DNA from: Rhinopomastus cyanomelas
Taxonomy: Eukaryota > Chordata > Aves > Bucerotiformes > Rhinopomastidae
Direction of reading: 5' to 3'
DNA: 64,000 bases
Assembly (NCBI GenBank): GCA_013400115.1
Contig: VXBP01010356.1
Location: 62,669-126,668 of the forward strand
Below, in pieces: positions 51,289 to 62,500 of this stretch; the stretch's first letter is position 1, and the number at the start of each line of letters is the position of its first letter. The translations under genes were made by a program, and so were the position numbers. The notes below the pieces were generated by a model that saw nothing but the letters and a program-made list of their open reading frames with translations, was not told the DNA's origin and did not search any database.

Positions 51289-52584
51289 CTGAAAGGTCTC
51301 AAAGGGATGTCTGCAAAGATGTGAATGGGAGTGTGGTCAGGCACATGAGACGTAACACACTCTTAAGCATTGTTAGAAGGTGAGACTTTGATGAGAAGCT
51401 GGTTGAGAGTCTTGAAGGGAGCATAGGGTGTAAAGATGGGGACTGAGTTGTTGGGGACTTGTGAGTGGGAAGCAAGAATCTTTGATTTCGAGTGGTAGGT
51501 GAAATGAAGGCAGTGGTGGGATTACAAAATGGGAGGAGTACATCCCGGTGCAGGAAAAGAGCAGAATGGCAGGGCAAATGCATTGGGCAGATAGAAAGCA
51601 AATGAGAGGCAGAAAGCACCAAGGCTGGCTGGCGAGTATGTATTAAGTGGGACATAGACGTCTGAAAACAAACCTGAAGGTTAGATTGAGCAAATAATAA
51701 GTGAGCAAAAACAGATGGCAGTGTGGTTTGAATCTCTGAAAATAAACAGGAGAGCTCAGTGCTTAGCAACTTCAATATTCCCAAGAAAGCACTGAATAAC
51801 TATCTTTCAAACTGGTTTTTCTTCTTTATTTTTGGAACACAAAGCATTCCTGGGTTTACAGAAGTAGATTGGGACCTGACCTGGTTGGGGGAGTTGGACA
51901 GGATGGTCAGCACAGTTTAACTTGCTGGGTGGGGAGTCCCCCTTGGCTCCCCTCTTCTCAGTACACAGCTACCTGCCCTTAAAGCTGAGTAAATAAAACA
52001 GCAGTAGAGATAAATGGAGAACCAGTGCAAACACCCGCTTTGCAGGAACTAGCTTAAGACTCCTGCGTGGGGCTGGCAGCTGGGGCTGTGCTCAGTGCAG
52101 TGACACCTGCTGAGATTATGGTTTCTTCTGTTTGATTTGAATTTTCTTAGAGCTTGATTTACATCATGTAGAGCAGTAATGGAATGTTGATGTGTGGCAT
52201 GGTAGGGTTAAACTCTGGAATCACTTCTCTGCATTATGGCAAATCAGTTGGTGCTGGCAACTGACTTTTTATTGGAAAAGGGATCTCCCAGATCTCCTTG
52301 CTAAATCTGCCAGCTAATCGTCAGGAGATGGGACATCAGATTCCCTCTCTTGTCTTGCTCTGTCTTTAGATTAAGATTTGGATGATAATGCTTAGGAGAG
52401 ACAGATGCTACAACCTAGCTGGCTAGTTTCCTCAACCTGTTTGTTGATGTGTTTTTCCAATGGCTTCTGTGCCACTGAAGGGAGCTGATGCACATGCTGA
52501 AAGCCTGTTGAGCTCGCCCTTCTCTTTGCTTCCTAGTCCAAATTTCTATCCACCATCCAGTGCCTTGTGCTGTGTAGTGATTGT
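51289..52584. other. Unique sequence, purine-rich plus strand at its start
   Basis: A 161-codon minus-strand frame (51299-51784) begins right after the CR1 end. It is Ser-, Leu- and Thr-rich low-complexity sequence caused by a purine-rich plus strand, and I do not regard it as coding. A faint CR1-like patch at 51870-51935 is too weak to call. Confidence 0.5.
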
Positions 52585-52638
52585 GGCTCTGTACTCTGCA
52601 AGCATGAGACCACATCTTAGTACTGTGTCTGGTTTTGG

Positions 52639-52860
52639 GTGCCACAGTACAAGGAGGACATTGAGATGCTGGAATGGGCCCACAGAAGGGCAATAAGGCT
52701 GGTGAGAGTTCTGGAAAACAGGCCCTATGAGAAGTGGGTGACGGAACTGGAGTTATTTAGTCTGGAGAAGAGGAGGCTGAGAGGAGACCTTATTACTCCC
52801 TACAAACACCTGAAAGGAGGTTGTAGTCAGGTTGGTGCTGGTCCCTTCTCAAATTATTAA
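52639..52860 (+). pseudogene. CR1 ORF2 C-terminal remnant, part 1
   Basis: A 73-codon sense frame with PQYKEDIEMLEWAHRRAI, LENRPYEKWVTELELFSLEK and KRRLRGDLITPYKHLKGG, the CR1 block equivalent to VQRRATRVMK and LSLEKRRLRG of the copy at 331-738. It ends at FSNY. The following segment lies in another frame (52832-53014), so a frameshift falls between about 52832 and 52860. Confidence 0.88.
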
Positions 52861-53014
52861 TGATAGGATGAGGGGAAATGGCCTCAAGTTGCATCAAGGG
52901 AGGTTTAGATTGGATCTCAGCAAGAAGCTCTTTACTGAGAGAGTGGTTTGGCACTGGAACAGGCTGCCCAGGGTGGTGGTGGAGTCACAGTCTCTGGAGG
53001 TGCTTATAAAATGA
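52832..53014 (+). pseudogene. CR1 ORF2 C-terminal remnant, part 2
   Basis: A 60-codon sense frame continuing the previous fragment after a frameshift: DRMRGNGLKLHQGRFRLDLS, KKLFTERVVWHWNRLPRVVV and ESQSLEVLIK before the stop. This is the conserved end of ORF2 (compare RRNFFPVRVTEHWNRLPGG in the 24.8 kb copy). No enzymatic domain remains. Confidence 0.88.
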
Positions 53015-53127
53015 GTAGATTGAGCACTGGAGGCCATGGTCTAGGGTTTAGGGAGATGTTAGGATGAGGGCTAGACTTGATGATCGTGGAGGTCCTTTCC
53101 AGCAGTGATGACTCTTTGGTTCTGTGT

Positions 53128-56100
53128 GTGGTGAGGCCATCTCCTAACATGTGTTTTTCCAGAGTGCTCACACATGTCCTCTTGCTGAGGTGGTTTCATG
53201 GATTTCCTGTACCACTTGCATCTGATAAAGATAGTGATGAAGGTCCCTTTCCTTTTGTCCAGCTGATGGCCTGGTCCCTCTGGCTCTTCAAGGGAGGGTC
53301 TTTAGAAGTGCTCGAGTGTGTTGGTGTGCACTGGACCAATGATGTTGAGCAGCACATTTCAGTGTAGCTATGAAACCACAAAGAAGTTCTGCCAAGCCCA
53401 GGAAGGATGTTTTCAAACAACTGGAGTGTAGAACTTTGGTTTGCACGGCTGAATGTGCCAGGTGAGCCATGGATCAGTGTGTAAAAATCCTTGTGAGAGT
53501 TCACGACTGCACGTTGGTATGAAATCAATAACCAGGTTAGGTCAGATCTATCTAGCTTGAATACGTGTGTTCATTTAATTCTCACTAAGCTTCTCTTTCT
53601 TCCTCTCTAGTGGGATCTTTTTTCAATGTTTTGTTTTTCTCCCTAATTTCCCAGCACTGTAACCACACCTCTGTGCACTTTCCTTTGCACGTTGTAAGCT
53701 AAACAACAGGGACAAGTTCTGTAGCTGCTGACATTAAATGAGGAGTATCTTGAGAGGGACCAGGCCCCTTGAGCAGCAGGCTCTGAGTTGCCGAGACCAT
53801 TAGTGCTGCAAGGAGTGAGCAATCCCTTAACGTAGCAGCTGCCTGCAAATGGTTATAGCCAATCCAGGACAGGCTGGGGAAAGGTTACGAACACATGGAA
53901 TCATTCACCTGGCTATTGGTTTAGCTAGAAATGAAACTGAAGCTGTGCAATTCACCCAAAGTGTGTGCAGAAGAGTGTCTGGTTTTGGAGGTCTGGTGCT
54001 AAGGAAGGATGTTTGTGCTGAGGGCCCTCTCAGTACAGGCAGGAGGCACTCACAGGTGATGCTCCAGCTAGTTCTTGCACCCCCAAGGTGACTCTGATGT
54101 GGTAAATCTGCTTGAAAACATATTTCTTTGCATAGGAAGGACACCAAAAAACGAAGATGGTTCTGAGAGAGTGGCCACACTGTGTGTACTTGCTAGCCAG
54201 TTATTTTGGAGTCCTGGCTGCCTCAGGTTGGGATCCTTCATGGTAAATCTAAACTTTCTTCCCTAAAAGATGGAACTGTAGCAGCCTGTGCATTTCTGAA
54301 GGTGGCACTCCTTCCTCTTTGGCTGACTTGCCCAGGTTCAAGATCAAGATCTGCTCCCTTTCTCACGAGCAGAACCACAGTTCATGGTGCAACTCCACTG
54401 ACAGCAACATGTTACTCGAATCTATGGAACAGGGCAGTCCCCACTGCTGCTTTGTCAGGTTTTAAGCTGTCTTTCCAGACAGTCTGACTTCAGGAATTGT
54501 TTCTCAGCCTGCCAGGTTTAGCAGGTCTGGGCATTGCCTCAGCTCTCTGGTTTTGTGGCTTCATCAGAAGAAGAGCATGTTGCCTATATTTTTTTTCAGA
54601 TATACTTGGCCTTTCAGACAATCTAAATTCTAGCAGTGACCATTATCTTGGTTATTTCTCCCTTGCACCTTACTCTCAGGTACTCATACAGAACTGATGT
54701 GTGTGGGGTTGTGTCCACTAAGATGCAAAAGCAAGAATAGATTTTTAAGCCTGTGCTTTTGTTTTATGATGGCTGCGTCAGACTTGATACCCACCAGGCT
54801 ATAACTGGCTGTCATTGGTCATAGTGCTCTTTATACGTGGTCCTTGGCATCCAGTTGGTGATGAGTGCTGATGGACACCTGAGAGTTTGGTACCAAAGCT
54901 GGCACACCTCTGGCAGGTGAGAAGCTCACATGAAGAGGCAAAGGAGGAAAGCAGACATCATTAAGTGCCAGTTTGACTTCTCTTACAAGATTGGGGTGAA
55001 GGAGGCAACTGATCCAAGCAGTGCCTTCTAGTCCTTGAGTACTGCTTGCTAATTTGCAATTGCTTTTAATATTGCCTCTCAAACTGATAAACAGGCATGA
55101 GCTGGACCAGAATGATCACGGAAGAAGCTGGACTGTGTTGGAAGCTGTTTCTAGTAGCAGTGTCTGCAAACAAAACAAGATGTGCAGTGCAAAACCTATT
55201 AACTCGATTTACTACATTTATGCTCTGTGTATCCAAGAGCAGCATGTTGCTATGGGCCATCGTGTAATCCAAATTGCCTTGTAGGGACTCAGGGCTTTAA
55301 ACCATTCCAGAAGTTTCACAGCACTTTCTTCCCTCCAGAGGCCACCTGGCAGAACTGCAGATTTCCACATGTGATTTTCATCTAAGGTTTTCCCCTGCTG
55401 TATATAAGTCATGGTAGGAAAATTATCTGAGGATGGTAGTAACTTTGAGAAAAGGCCTTTGCTGATGGGATTATGTTTTGTTTCATGTTTGAGATACGGT
55501 GGGTCAGTTCTGCCTGAAGAGCTGATGCTATGTTTCAGGTTTTACACAGAAACTCATTTGTCCGTGAGGGTGGCACAGAAGTGCCTGGCAAGTACTCACG
55601 TGGTTACTCAGCGGAGACTGTTTGAATGTCTTGTCTGGCTGAAGATGTAAAATTGAGAACTTCCTTCATAACAGGACTTTGGGGGCACCCACTGCACTCT
55701 GAATAACTGACATGAACAGGCGCTGTCACTTTAACGAAGAAGTAGGAAATCGCAAAGCTGCTGGTTGTGTAGAACTTCCTTAGTCACGACAGAACTTTTC
55801 CTTTCAATAACTAAAAATCAGTTTTCACTGATGAAAGATGCCCTCCCGCCTCGTGAGAAGCTGATCCAGTGATCTGGCTTCCTCTTCCTGTTCTTGCACA
55901 TGGGAGAAGGGTGGAAAGAAACTATAGATCCTCTCACTGGTGAAGAATCCACCTCAGCTCAGGTCCCAATTGTTGGGACCTGCTGCTGTCTGAGGGACTG
56001 GGGGACAACAGCTGTCAGTACTAGCACTGCTGATCCCTTTGTACAGATCAGAGGGCTCTGAGGTTATTTAGGTACTTGCAGATTACAATGCGAGTGAACC

Positions 56101-56400
56101 TAAGAAGACTGTGAGCAGAAGCTGTACCCTCTAGGGCTATGCCAATGCCTTCATAAAATAGAAGATTATTTAGCAGCTTCTGGGCACTGGAGCCCATCGA
56201 GGCTCTGCTGTCTTTGCAGACCTGTGGAGTTCTTTTTTATCTTTTTCCATAACTGTTGAAGTGAAACAAGTCAGTTATGGCAAAATGACTTCTCCTACAT
56301 GGTGCAGTAAGTCATGGGGAGCACGTTACCCCCTGGCGAAAGCAGAAGAGGAGGAATCTAGGTGCCACTGTGAAGACCTTGACATTAATGGAGACACCAA
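53128..56400. other. Unique sequence, no gene seen
   Basis: Open frames reach 110 codons (53196-53528 minus) and are unrecognised. A perfect 10-base inverted repeat with a 3-base loop sits at 55960-55982. No transposon recognised. Confidence 0.5.
55960..55982. repeat. Short perfect inverted repeat
   Basis: Arms CAGGTCCCAA (55960-55969) and TTGGGACCTG (55973-55982) around TTG. It can fold into a small hairpin. By my rough estimate a 10-base perfect pair with a short loop is expected about once by chance in 64 kb, so no function is claimed. Confidence 0.9.
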
Positions 56401-56548
56401 CTGAAGAGGTCGTAGAGTTTCTGTCTCTGGAGACATTAAAAACCCACATGGATATGTTGCTGTGTGGTCTTCTCTAGGTAGTCCTAGCAGTGGGATTGGA
56501 CTCTGTGATCTTTATAGGTCCCTTCCAACCCATCCCATTCTGTGATTT
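56401..56548 (+). mobile_element. CR1 3' end fragment
   Basis: About 0.15 kb: GAGGTCGTAGAGTTTCTGTC, TCTGGAGACATTAAAAACCC, then ATTGGACTCTGTGATCTTTA and CCTTCCAACCCATCCCATTC, ending TGTGATTTGG. Only the last ORF2 codons and the 3' UTR are present. Confidence 0.92.
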
Positions 56549-57499
56549 GGAAGCTTAAGGATGATTGAGTTGCTCAGTGGCTATTATTTCCAGTCATCCT
56601 CTGGACATCCAGGCAAGACATCCCTGGCTTCCCTGCTGTGAGCTGTCTGGCACATTTGGAGTCAGGCAAGAAATAAACAGTGATGCGGACGAGGATGTCT
56701 GTTACATCTTAGCAAAACATGCTACAGGAGAAACTTTTTCAGTGCTAGAAGAAAGATGATGACAGAAGTATCCAGCAGAGAATCGGGGCACAGCTGGCTT
56801 TCAGGTACTTCTGAATTAGCAGGGAAATAAATTATGGAAATGTGGTGTTTCCTCTCTGTTTTTAAGCTGTAAGGTGGGATCAGCAATATCTCCTGCCCTG
56901 GGCTGCCATGGCTAACTGTACTGTCACTACCCCAGTGAGCAGGGTGGGAGCGTGTGCAGTCAGTCATGAGATAAAAAAATGAAAGTACAGTTATTTTGCT
57001 ATTGTTGGCTCAGACATTGTGGGCCTGGGACATTCAGCAGGATTTGGCATAACTGCAGAGTGTTTGGCCCAAACCTTGCAATTCATTACCGTAGGGCTCT
57101 GGAGAAATCTTTCAGTAAGCAGCTGTTCCAAAGACTGCTGCTGATCAAAGAGGTTTGGTGTGTCTGGGGTTGTTTATGTACTAAAAGTTGTGTTGTCTGA
57201 TATGGGTGGTGGGTTGAAGTGATTGATGAATGCTGGTCTAAGTGGGCTTTAAGAAATGTGCAAAAATGCAGCAGGTGGATGATGTAGTGCTGTTACATCT
57301 TTCCTTTAATGTAGGAAAGTGGAACATAATTGCATCAAGTGGTGGTTTTGAAATATCAGATGTCCATTAGTGCATAATTAGCAAGTTAATGATGTGTTGC
57401 CAAACATGCGGTGACCTCTTTTTCTCCGCCAAACTTCTAGATGCTCTTACTTATTGCTTTGGCTTCTTGGAAAGCGTGTGCTGGTGGCAGTACACTCTT
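56549..57499. other. Unique sequence between CR1 copies
   Basis: No gene or repeat recognised. Open frames are 81 codons or fewer. Confidence 0.55.
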
Positions 57500-57975
57500 C
57501 AGCTGGAAAGGTTTTGGGCACCACAGTAGCAGAAGTGCCAGAGCGTGTCCAGAGAAGGGCAACAAGGCTGGGGAGAGCTCTGGCAAATGGGCTCTATGAA
57601 GAGCAGCTGAGGGAACTGGGGTGACAGAAGAGAAGACCACCTTGCCCTCTACCGCTACCTAAGAAGAGGTTATAGCGAGGCTGGTGCTGGTCTCTTCTCC
57701 CAAATTACTAATGGTAGGACGAGGGGAAATGGCCTCAAGTTGCATGAGGGGAGGTTTAGATTTGATCTTAAGAAGAAGTTCTTTCCTGAGATAGTGATTG
57801 AGTACTGGAACAGGCTGCCCAGGGAGGTGGTGGTGTTCCCATCCCTGGAGGTGTTTAAAAACCGAGTAGCTACAGTGCTTGAGCCCATGGTCTAGGGGTT
57901 AGGGAGATGTTGGGATGAGGGCCTGACTTGGTGATTCTGAAGGTCCTTTCCTGCCGTGATGATTCTGTGATTCTT
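57500..57975 (+). mobile_element. CR1 3' portion, same unusual tail as the 52.6 kb copy
   Basis: Starts around GGTTTTGGGCACCACAGTAG, then GCCAGAGCGTGTCCAGAGAA, a short internal deletion after GGGAACTGGGG (the LEKRRLRG codons are largely lost), CATGAGGGGAGGTTTAGATT, and the tail GGGAGATGTTGGGATGAGGG, ending CCGTGATGATTCTGTGATTC. The ORF2 frame is broken. The minus-strand frames at 57437-57888 are shadows. Confidence 0.93.
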
Positions 57976-58167
57976 TAAGACTTGCCTGCTTAGGCAAATC
58001 TACAAGAAATACTGAAAGGTCTGGAAACAGACTGAAGGTATCTAGGAATGCTGAATGTCCACAAATAGCATCCCGCATTTCTGTTATTGCCCTGAGTATG
58101 TCTGGGCCCAGCAAGTCCAGGCTGCCTTAGAACATGAAGACCACAACAAAACCAATCATGTTTATAA

Positions 58168-58590
58168 ATGAACTGGCTTGATGGCTGCACCCAGAGAGTG
58201 GCTGTCAATGAGTCAATGTCCAAGTGGAGGCCAGTGACAAGCAGAGTCCCTCAGGGATCACTCCTGGGACTAATCTTGTTCAACATCTTTGTAGGTGACA
58301 TGGACAGAGGCATTGAGTGCACCCTCAGCAAGTTTGCTGAGGACACCAAGCTGTGTGGTGCAGCAGACACACTGGAGAGCAGGAATGCCATCCACAGGGA
58401 CCTGGACAGGCTGGAGAGGTGGACACAAGCCAACCCAATGGGGTTCAACAAGACCAAGCGTAAGGTCCTGCATCTGGGTCGAGGCAATCCTAAGCACAAA
58501 TATAGGCTGGGGAGTAGCCCTGAGGAGAGGGACTTAGGGGTGCTTGTGGATAAAAGGCTCAACAAGAGCCAGCAGAGTGTGCACTTGTGA
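58168..58590 (+). pseudogene. CR1 reverse-transcriptase C-terminal half, catalytic residue changed
   Basis: A 140-codon frame from the CR1 ORF2 reverse transcriptase. It shows NWLDGCTQRVAV, motif B as SRVPQGSLLGLILFNIF (about residue 29), GDMDRGIECTLSKF, and motif C as FAEDTKL (about residue 56), followed by LDRLERW, LHLGRGNPKHKYRLG and ERDLGVLVDKRLNKSQQ. Motif C should be FADDTKL. The GAG codon at 58339-58341 replaces the first of the two catalytic aspartates with glutamate, which is expected to abolish or strongly reduce polymerase activity. Motif A and everything upstream are missing through 5' truncation. The frame stops after QQSVHL, and the next segment is in another frame (58655-59083). 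Confidence 0.92.
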
Positions 58591-58654
58591 CCAGGAAGGC
58601 ACCAGCAAGATCCTGGGCTGCATCAGGAGAAGTGTGGCCAGCAGGTAGAGGGAG

Positions 58655-59083
58655 GTGATTCTCTCCCTCTGCTCTGTTCTGGTGAGACCTCACTTGGAGT
58701 ATTGTGTCCGGTTCTGGAGCCCTCATTACAAGAAGGATGTGGACGTGCTGGAGCGAGTGCAGAGGAGGGCCACGAGGATGATCAGAGGGCTGGAGCACCT
58801 CTCCTGTGAGGCCAGACTGAGAGAGTTGGGGCTGTTCAGTCTGGAGAAGAGGAGGCTCCCAGGTGACCTTATTGTAGCCTTCCAGTATCTGAAGGGGGCC
58901 TACAAAAAAGCTGGGGAAGGACTTTTTGGGATGTCAGGTAGCAACAGGACTAGGGGGAATGGAGCAAAGCTGGAGATGGGTAGATTTAGAGTGGATGTCA
59001 GGAGGAAGTTCTTCACCGTGAGAGTGGTGAGAGCCTGGAATGGGTTGCCCAGGGAGGTGGTGGAGGCCCTTGAAGGTGTTTAA
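58655..59083 (+). pseudogene. CR1 ORF2 C-terminal region remnant
   Basis: A 142-codon sense frame that is fairly well kept: LVRPHLEYCVRFWSPHYKKD, ERVQRRATRMIRGLEHL, LRELGLFSLEKRRLPGD, LIVAFQYLKGAYKKAGEGLF, then GNGAKLEMGRFRVDVRRKFF and TVRVVRAWNGLPREVVEALE. It covers nearly the whole post-reverse-transcriptase part of ORF2 and stops close to the natural end. It is separated from the reverse-transcriptase piece by a frameshift and stop between about 58590 and 58655. No host function is implied. Confidence 0.92.
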
Positions 59084-59202
59084 GGCCAGGCTGGATGGGG
59101 CTCTGGCCAGCCTGGTCTAGGGTGCAGTGTCCCTGCCCACGTTAGGGAAGTTGGAACTGGATGATCCTGTGATCCCTTCCAACTCTGACTGATTCTGTGA
59201 TT

Positions 59203-59389
59203 GTATAACTTCTTCCCAGTGAGGGTGACGGGGGACTGGATTGGGCTGCCCGGGAAGGGGTTTGTGGAGTCTCCTTCTCTGGAGACATTTAAAACCCGCC
59301 TGGACTTGGTCTAGGTGATCCTGCTGTGGCAGGGGGATTGGACTGGATGATCTTTCAAGGTCCTTTCCAATTCCTGATGTTCTGTGATG
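59203..59389 (+). mobile_element. CR1 3' end fragment abutting the previous copy
   Basis: Begins at TATAACTTCTTCCCAGTGAG and reads GGGCTGCCCGGGAAGGGGTT, TCTCTGGAGACATTTAAAAC, GGGGGATTGGACTGGATGAT, ending TTCCTGATGTTCTGTGATG. It is of the same subfamily as the copies at 105, 18231, 24842 and 46283. There are no spacer bases that I can distinguish between it and the end of the preceding element. Confidence 0.93.
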
Positions 59390-59450
59390 TGTACATGGAA
59401 GTGAGTCAGATCCTTATGGAGTTTACTCCAGTGTGCTGTAAAGACCTTAA

Positions 59451-59500
59451 CAGTTGGACTTAATGATCTTAAAGGTCTTGTTAAACCTAAATCATTCTGA
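59451..59500 (+). mobile_element. CR1 3' tail fragment
   Basis: Only about 50 bases: GTTGGACTTAATGATCTTAA, AGGTCTTGTTAAACCTAAAT, CATTCTGAAA. It matches the terminal part of the 'AACCTAAATGATTCTG' tail type seen at 2.6 kb. Short, but distinctive in order and spacing. Confidence 0.75.
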
Positions 59501-62500
59501 AACCAGGATCTAGCCCCTAGTCTTTTTATACGCTTTGCTGTGGTACATGCATAGTATATGATTGTCTGAAGGAGTAATTACAGATTTACCTTGATCTCTT
59601 ATTCACATAGGACTAACTAGCTTAGGACAGCCAGGTTATTCACCAGCAAAAGTCTCTTGCAATATGTTTGAAGCTAAATGTGGACATTTTAATTGGGAAC
59701 TGTTGCTGATCAGAAAGGACTGCTCTTTTGTTCTCTTCTGACATGGCATATTATGTTAGGTCAGGTTCCTTTTGGCTCATAGTAATGAGATGACTGCACT
59801 GGTGATGAAAAAATAATAATTAAAAAATTGCTCTTGTTAGCTACAAAATCTCTCTATCTGTTTGGACAGCAAGTGTTGTCTGGGGTGAGCAATTGCAGCT
59901 CCATCAGAACCAGTTTTGGCATTTGAATGTGCCCTAACAAATAGCTTTGTGCACTTACTAATGTTATTCCAGGAACGCTACTGGTGTTTGAAGTGCGTGA
60001 CGTTAAATGGAAGACTTGGTGCACACTTCGGTGGTTAAAGTAAAATATGTGTTTTCCTAGATTTTCTTGTACTTCGTCAGCTACAATTTAGACACGTCTT
60101 TCGGTTAGTCAGATGGAATTTTGAATTGAATAATTTACTGTCCCAAAACAAACATGGGTTACCTGTAAGGGTCTGCAGTCTTTTTTCACTCCCGAGTTCC
60201 TGTTTGCCATGGTCAAGCGCTCTGGTTTTAGCATCTCCCTTTGTTTGGTCACCAGCTCTCACTGCCATGCCTTTTTCATGCTAGGTTTTGCTCGCTCAGA
60301 GCTGCTTCCATGTCTTGAAAGACTGTGGTCTCTCTGCTTTGCTGTTCTTTTTGGACACAGTTAAGTTTCTCCTTGAAAAAATGATGCTTGTCTGCTAATA
60401 AAGATGAGTTGTGCTATGTGCCGCTCTGGAAGGTCTTGTGGTGTTACCTTTAGAAGTTGCATTTGTCAGTGCTGTTTTAGGGTTTTCAACTAGAAGAGAT
60501 GCATCTCTTGCTTTCCCTCGTCTGAAAGGACCCGTTTTTCAGAGACTACTGCTTACATTAAATACATATTTGGCCAAATTCTTGGTTGTATAACTGCATA
60601 TGCTGTTTGTGCTTGCTTGGACCATGGTTTTATTGATTTTTGTCTTATTACTTGCAGCATCAAACTTCCTTAAGTCAAACTGTAAAGTGATTCAGGATTA
60701 TTTAGAGTTTGCTGAGAAAGTCAGGCTTGTAGCCGATTTCACCACCTCTGAAACTCACTGTCTTTGTGCTGAGTGCAATCTAATCATAAATGGATAGAAC
60801 AGAAAACTTTGTCAGTAATTCTATTCCACTTAGGAATTTCTTTCCCCCCCAAAAAAAAATCTTACAAAATTAAAAGTTATAGAACAAAATGCTGCATCAT
60901 TTTGCCTAGAGGCACTTACGAGTTCAAATGGGAATTGGAAAGTTATCTCTTTGAGAGAACAAATATTTGATGTTCTGTAAACATGCAGTGGAGGAGAGGA
61001 GGAGACCTTGTTCCCTGTTAAAGAAAATCCTGCTAGATTCCAATCCACTGAAAAATTATTCAAGACAATTGTGGTTTTTTTGGAAGGGAAGAAAGGCTGC
61101 AGTGAAGTTTGTCAAGGTTGTCATGACCTGTTGAGAGACAGATGGACGTGCAAGTCCAGCAGCTGAGCTCTGACTTAGAGAGCAGATGCACTGTGCACAA
61201 CTGCTATGAGATGCTGTAGAAGAGAATGTGTGTTTGGTGTCAGCTCACCCGGGCTTCCCCCTACCAAGGCTTCTGCTCAGGCAGCCTGAAAATAAGACAC
61301 GACTTCTTGACTGTGTCTTCCTAATACATAGCCTTTGATGTGGGCTAGTAGTCACTCTTTTGCTCTGGAAAATGGATGTGTTGATATTCTGCTCATCAGG
61401 TACAGCTGTTGAAAAAGGTCTTGGTAAACAGGGTCCTGTGCACTCAGCTATGGTCAATGGTGGTAGTCTCCAAATGCCATGTTCATGTGTTAGAAAACAA
61501 GAGGAAAACTGCAGCTTCCTGCTCCGTGGAATCCTTCAGAGCTCAATCACTTAATTTAGAACCTAAAATTGCATGGGAATGAGATACCTTAACTCTCACC
61601 AAACCAAACTTTTACATTGGCCTTTCTTCAGCAGTGAGTTGGACTAGAGACAGACAGGGCTCTTCCAGCCTGACTACTTAGTGGTTCCTCTACCAGTTCC
61701 AGCAGAAGACACAGGATTTCCTTCAACAATACTAGGCTGAGTGATTTCTATTGTGAATAGCTTTGCTGTGAGAGTCGATTTCCATATATTCTCCTTCTGT
61801 TTTGATATTTATTTGAGGTGATGGAAGGGGGTAGACAGAATGTCAGGAAAGCTAAAAGAATAATCGTTAAAGCTAGGCAGAAAATAGCGTCAGCGTTTGA
61901 CAGTTTAGGAGTTCAGAAATCTTTCTCACTTTGAGGTAGATGAAATTGTGAAGTAACAACTGATTAGGGTTTTCTGGGTTGAGCTAGGAAACAGTGTTTT
62001 CGGTATCCTTGTTTGAAACAGTCAATTAAAACTTGCCTTTAAAAAATTCTTAATGCCATCCCCCTTTATTTTAACTGTTAAGCTGTAAAAAATACGAGGT
62101 CCTCTAGAAAATGCAAATATGAGATGCAGTTATGAAACTTGGAGAAAACTGCCTTAACTTTGAAATTCAAATTGTGTTAAAACTAATCCTTTCTAGCAAA
62201 ATGCTTGTTGGAATTAATTGGTATGTTATTTGATTTTATTTTCCCACCATCTATTTTAAGCTTCCTATTTGTTTTAAGGCCTTATCTTTGATCAATGGCT
62301 GGGATATTTCATAAGCAGGCAGGTTCTTTCTGGGGTGGAATATATGTCTAGAAAGTGCAGTAAAGAAAACCAAGGAATTGTACCTCTACCTGCTCTTTAA
62401 AAGACTATTTTTAATCTTGACATCCTAAATAACTGTTTAAATCATCTACAAGAAGAAATATATCAATACCATGATCTTTTATTAAAAAAACCCCACCAGA

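Larger units (their letters stand above)
52585..53127 (+). mobile_element. CR1 3' portion with an unusual tail
   Basis: About 0.54 kb. It begins GGCTCTGTACTCTGCAAGCA in the ORF2 C-terminal region and runs to GGTCCTTTCCAGCAGTGATG then ACTCTTTGGTTCTG. The tail GGGAGATGTTAGGATGAGGG and the CAGCAGTGATGA ending are shared with the copy at 57.5 kb but not with the other copies, pointing to a separate subfamily. Confidence 0.94.
58166..59202 (+). mobile_element. CR1 element with partial reverse transcriptase
   Basis: About 1.04 kb. It begins inside the reverse-transcriptase domain before motif B and continues through the ORF2 C-terminal region. It ends in a 3' UTR with GGCCAGCCTGGTCTAGGGTG, GTTGGAACTGGATGATCC and CTGACTGATTCTGTGATTG. 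Subfamily-diagnostic wording (GDMDRGIECTLSKF, LHLGRGNPKHKYRLG) differs from the 18.2 kb copy. It is followed with no gap by another CR1 end. Confidence 0.95.

Noticed and set aside
51299..51784. 161-codon minus-strand frame directly after a CR1 end
   Set aside because: Ser-, Leu- and Thr-rich low-complexity product explained by a purine-rich plus strand. No motif or gene signal.
51870..51935. GGGGGAGTTGGACAGGATGG, similar to a CR1 tail
   Set aside because: Only about 20 bases resemble CR1, with no CCTTCCAA block or octamer end after it.
58251..58798. Minus-strand frames of 104, 75 and 79 codons
   Set aside because: Antisense to the CR1 reverse-transcriptase fragment at 58168-58590 and the following C-terminal region.
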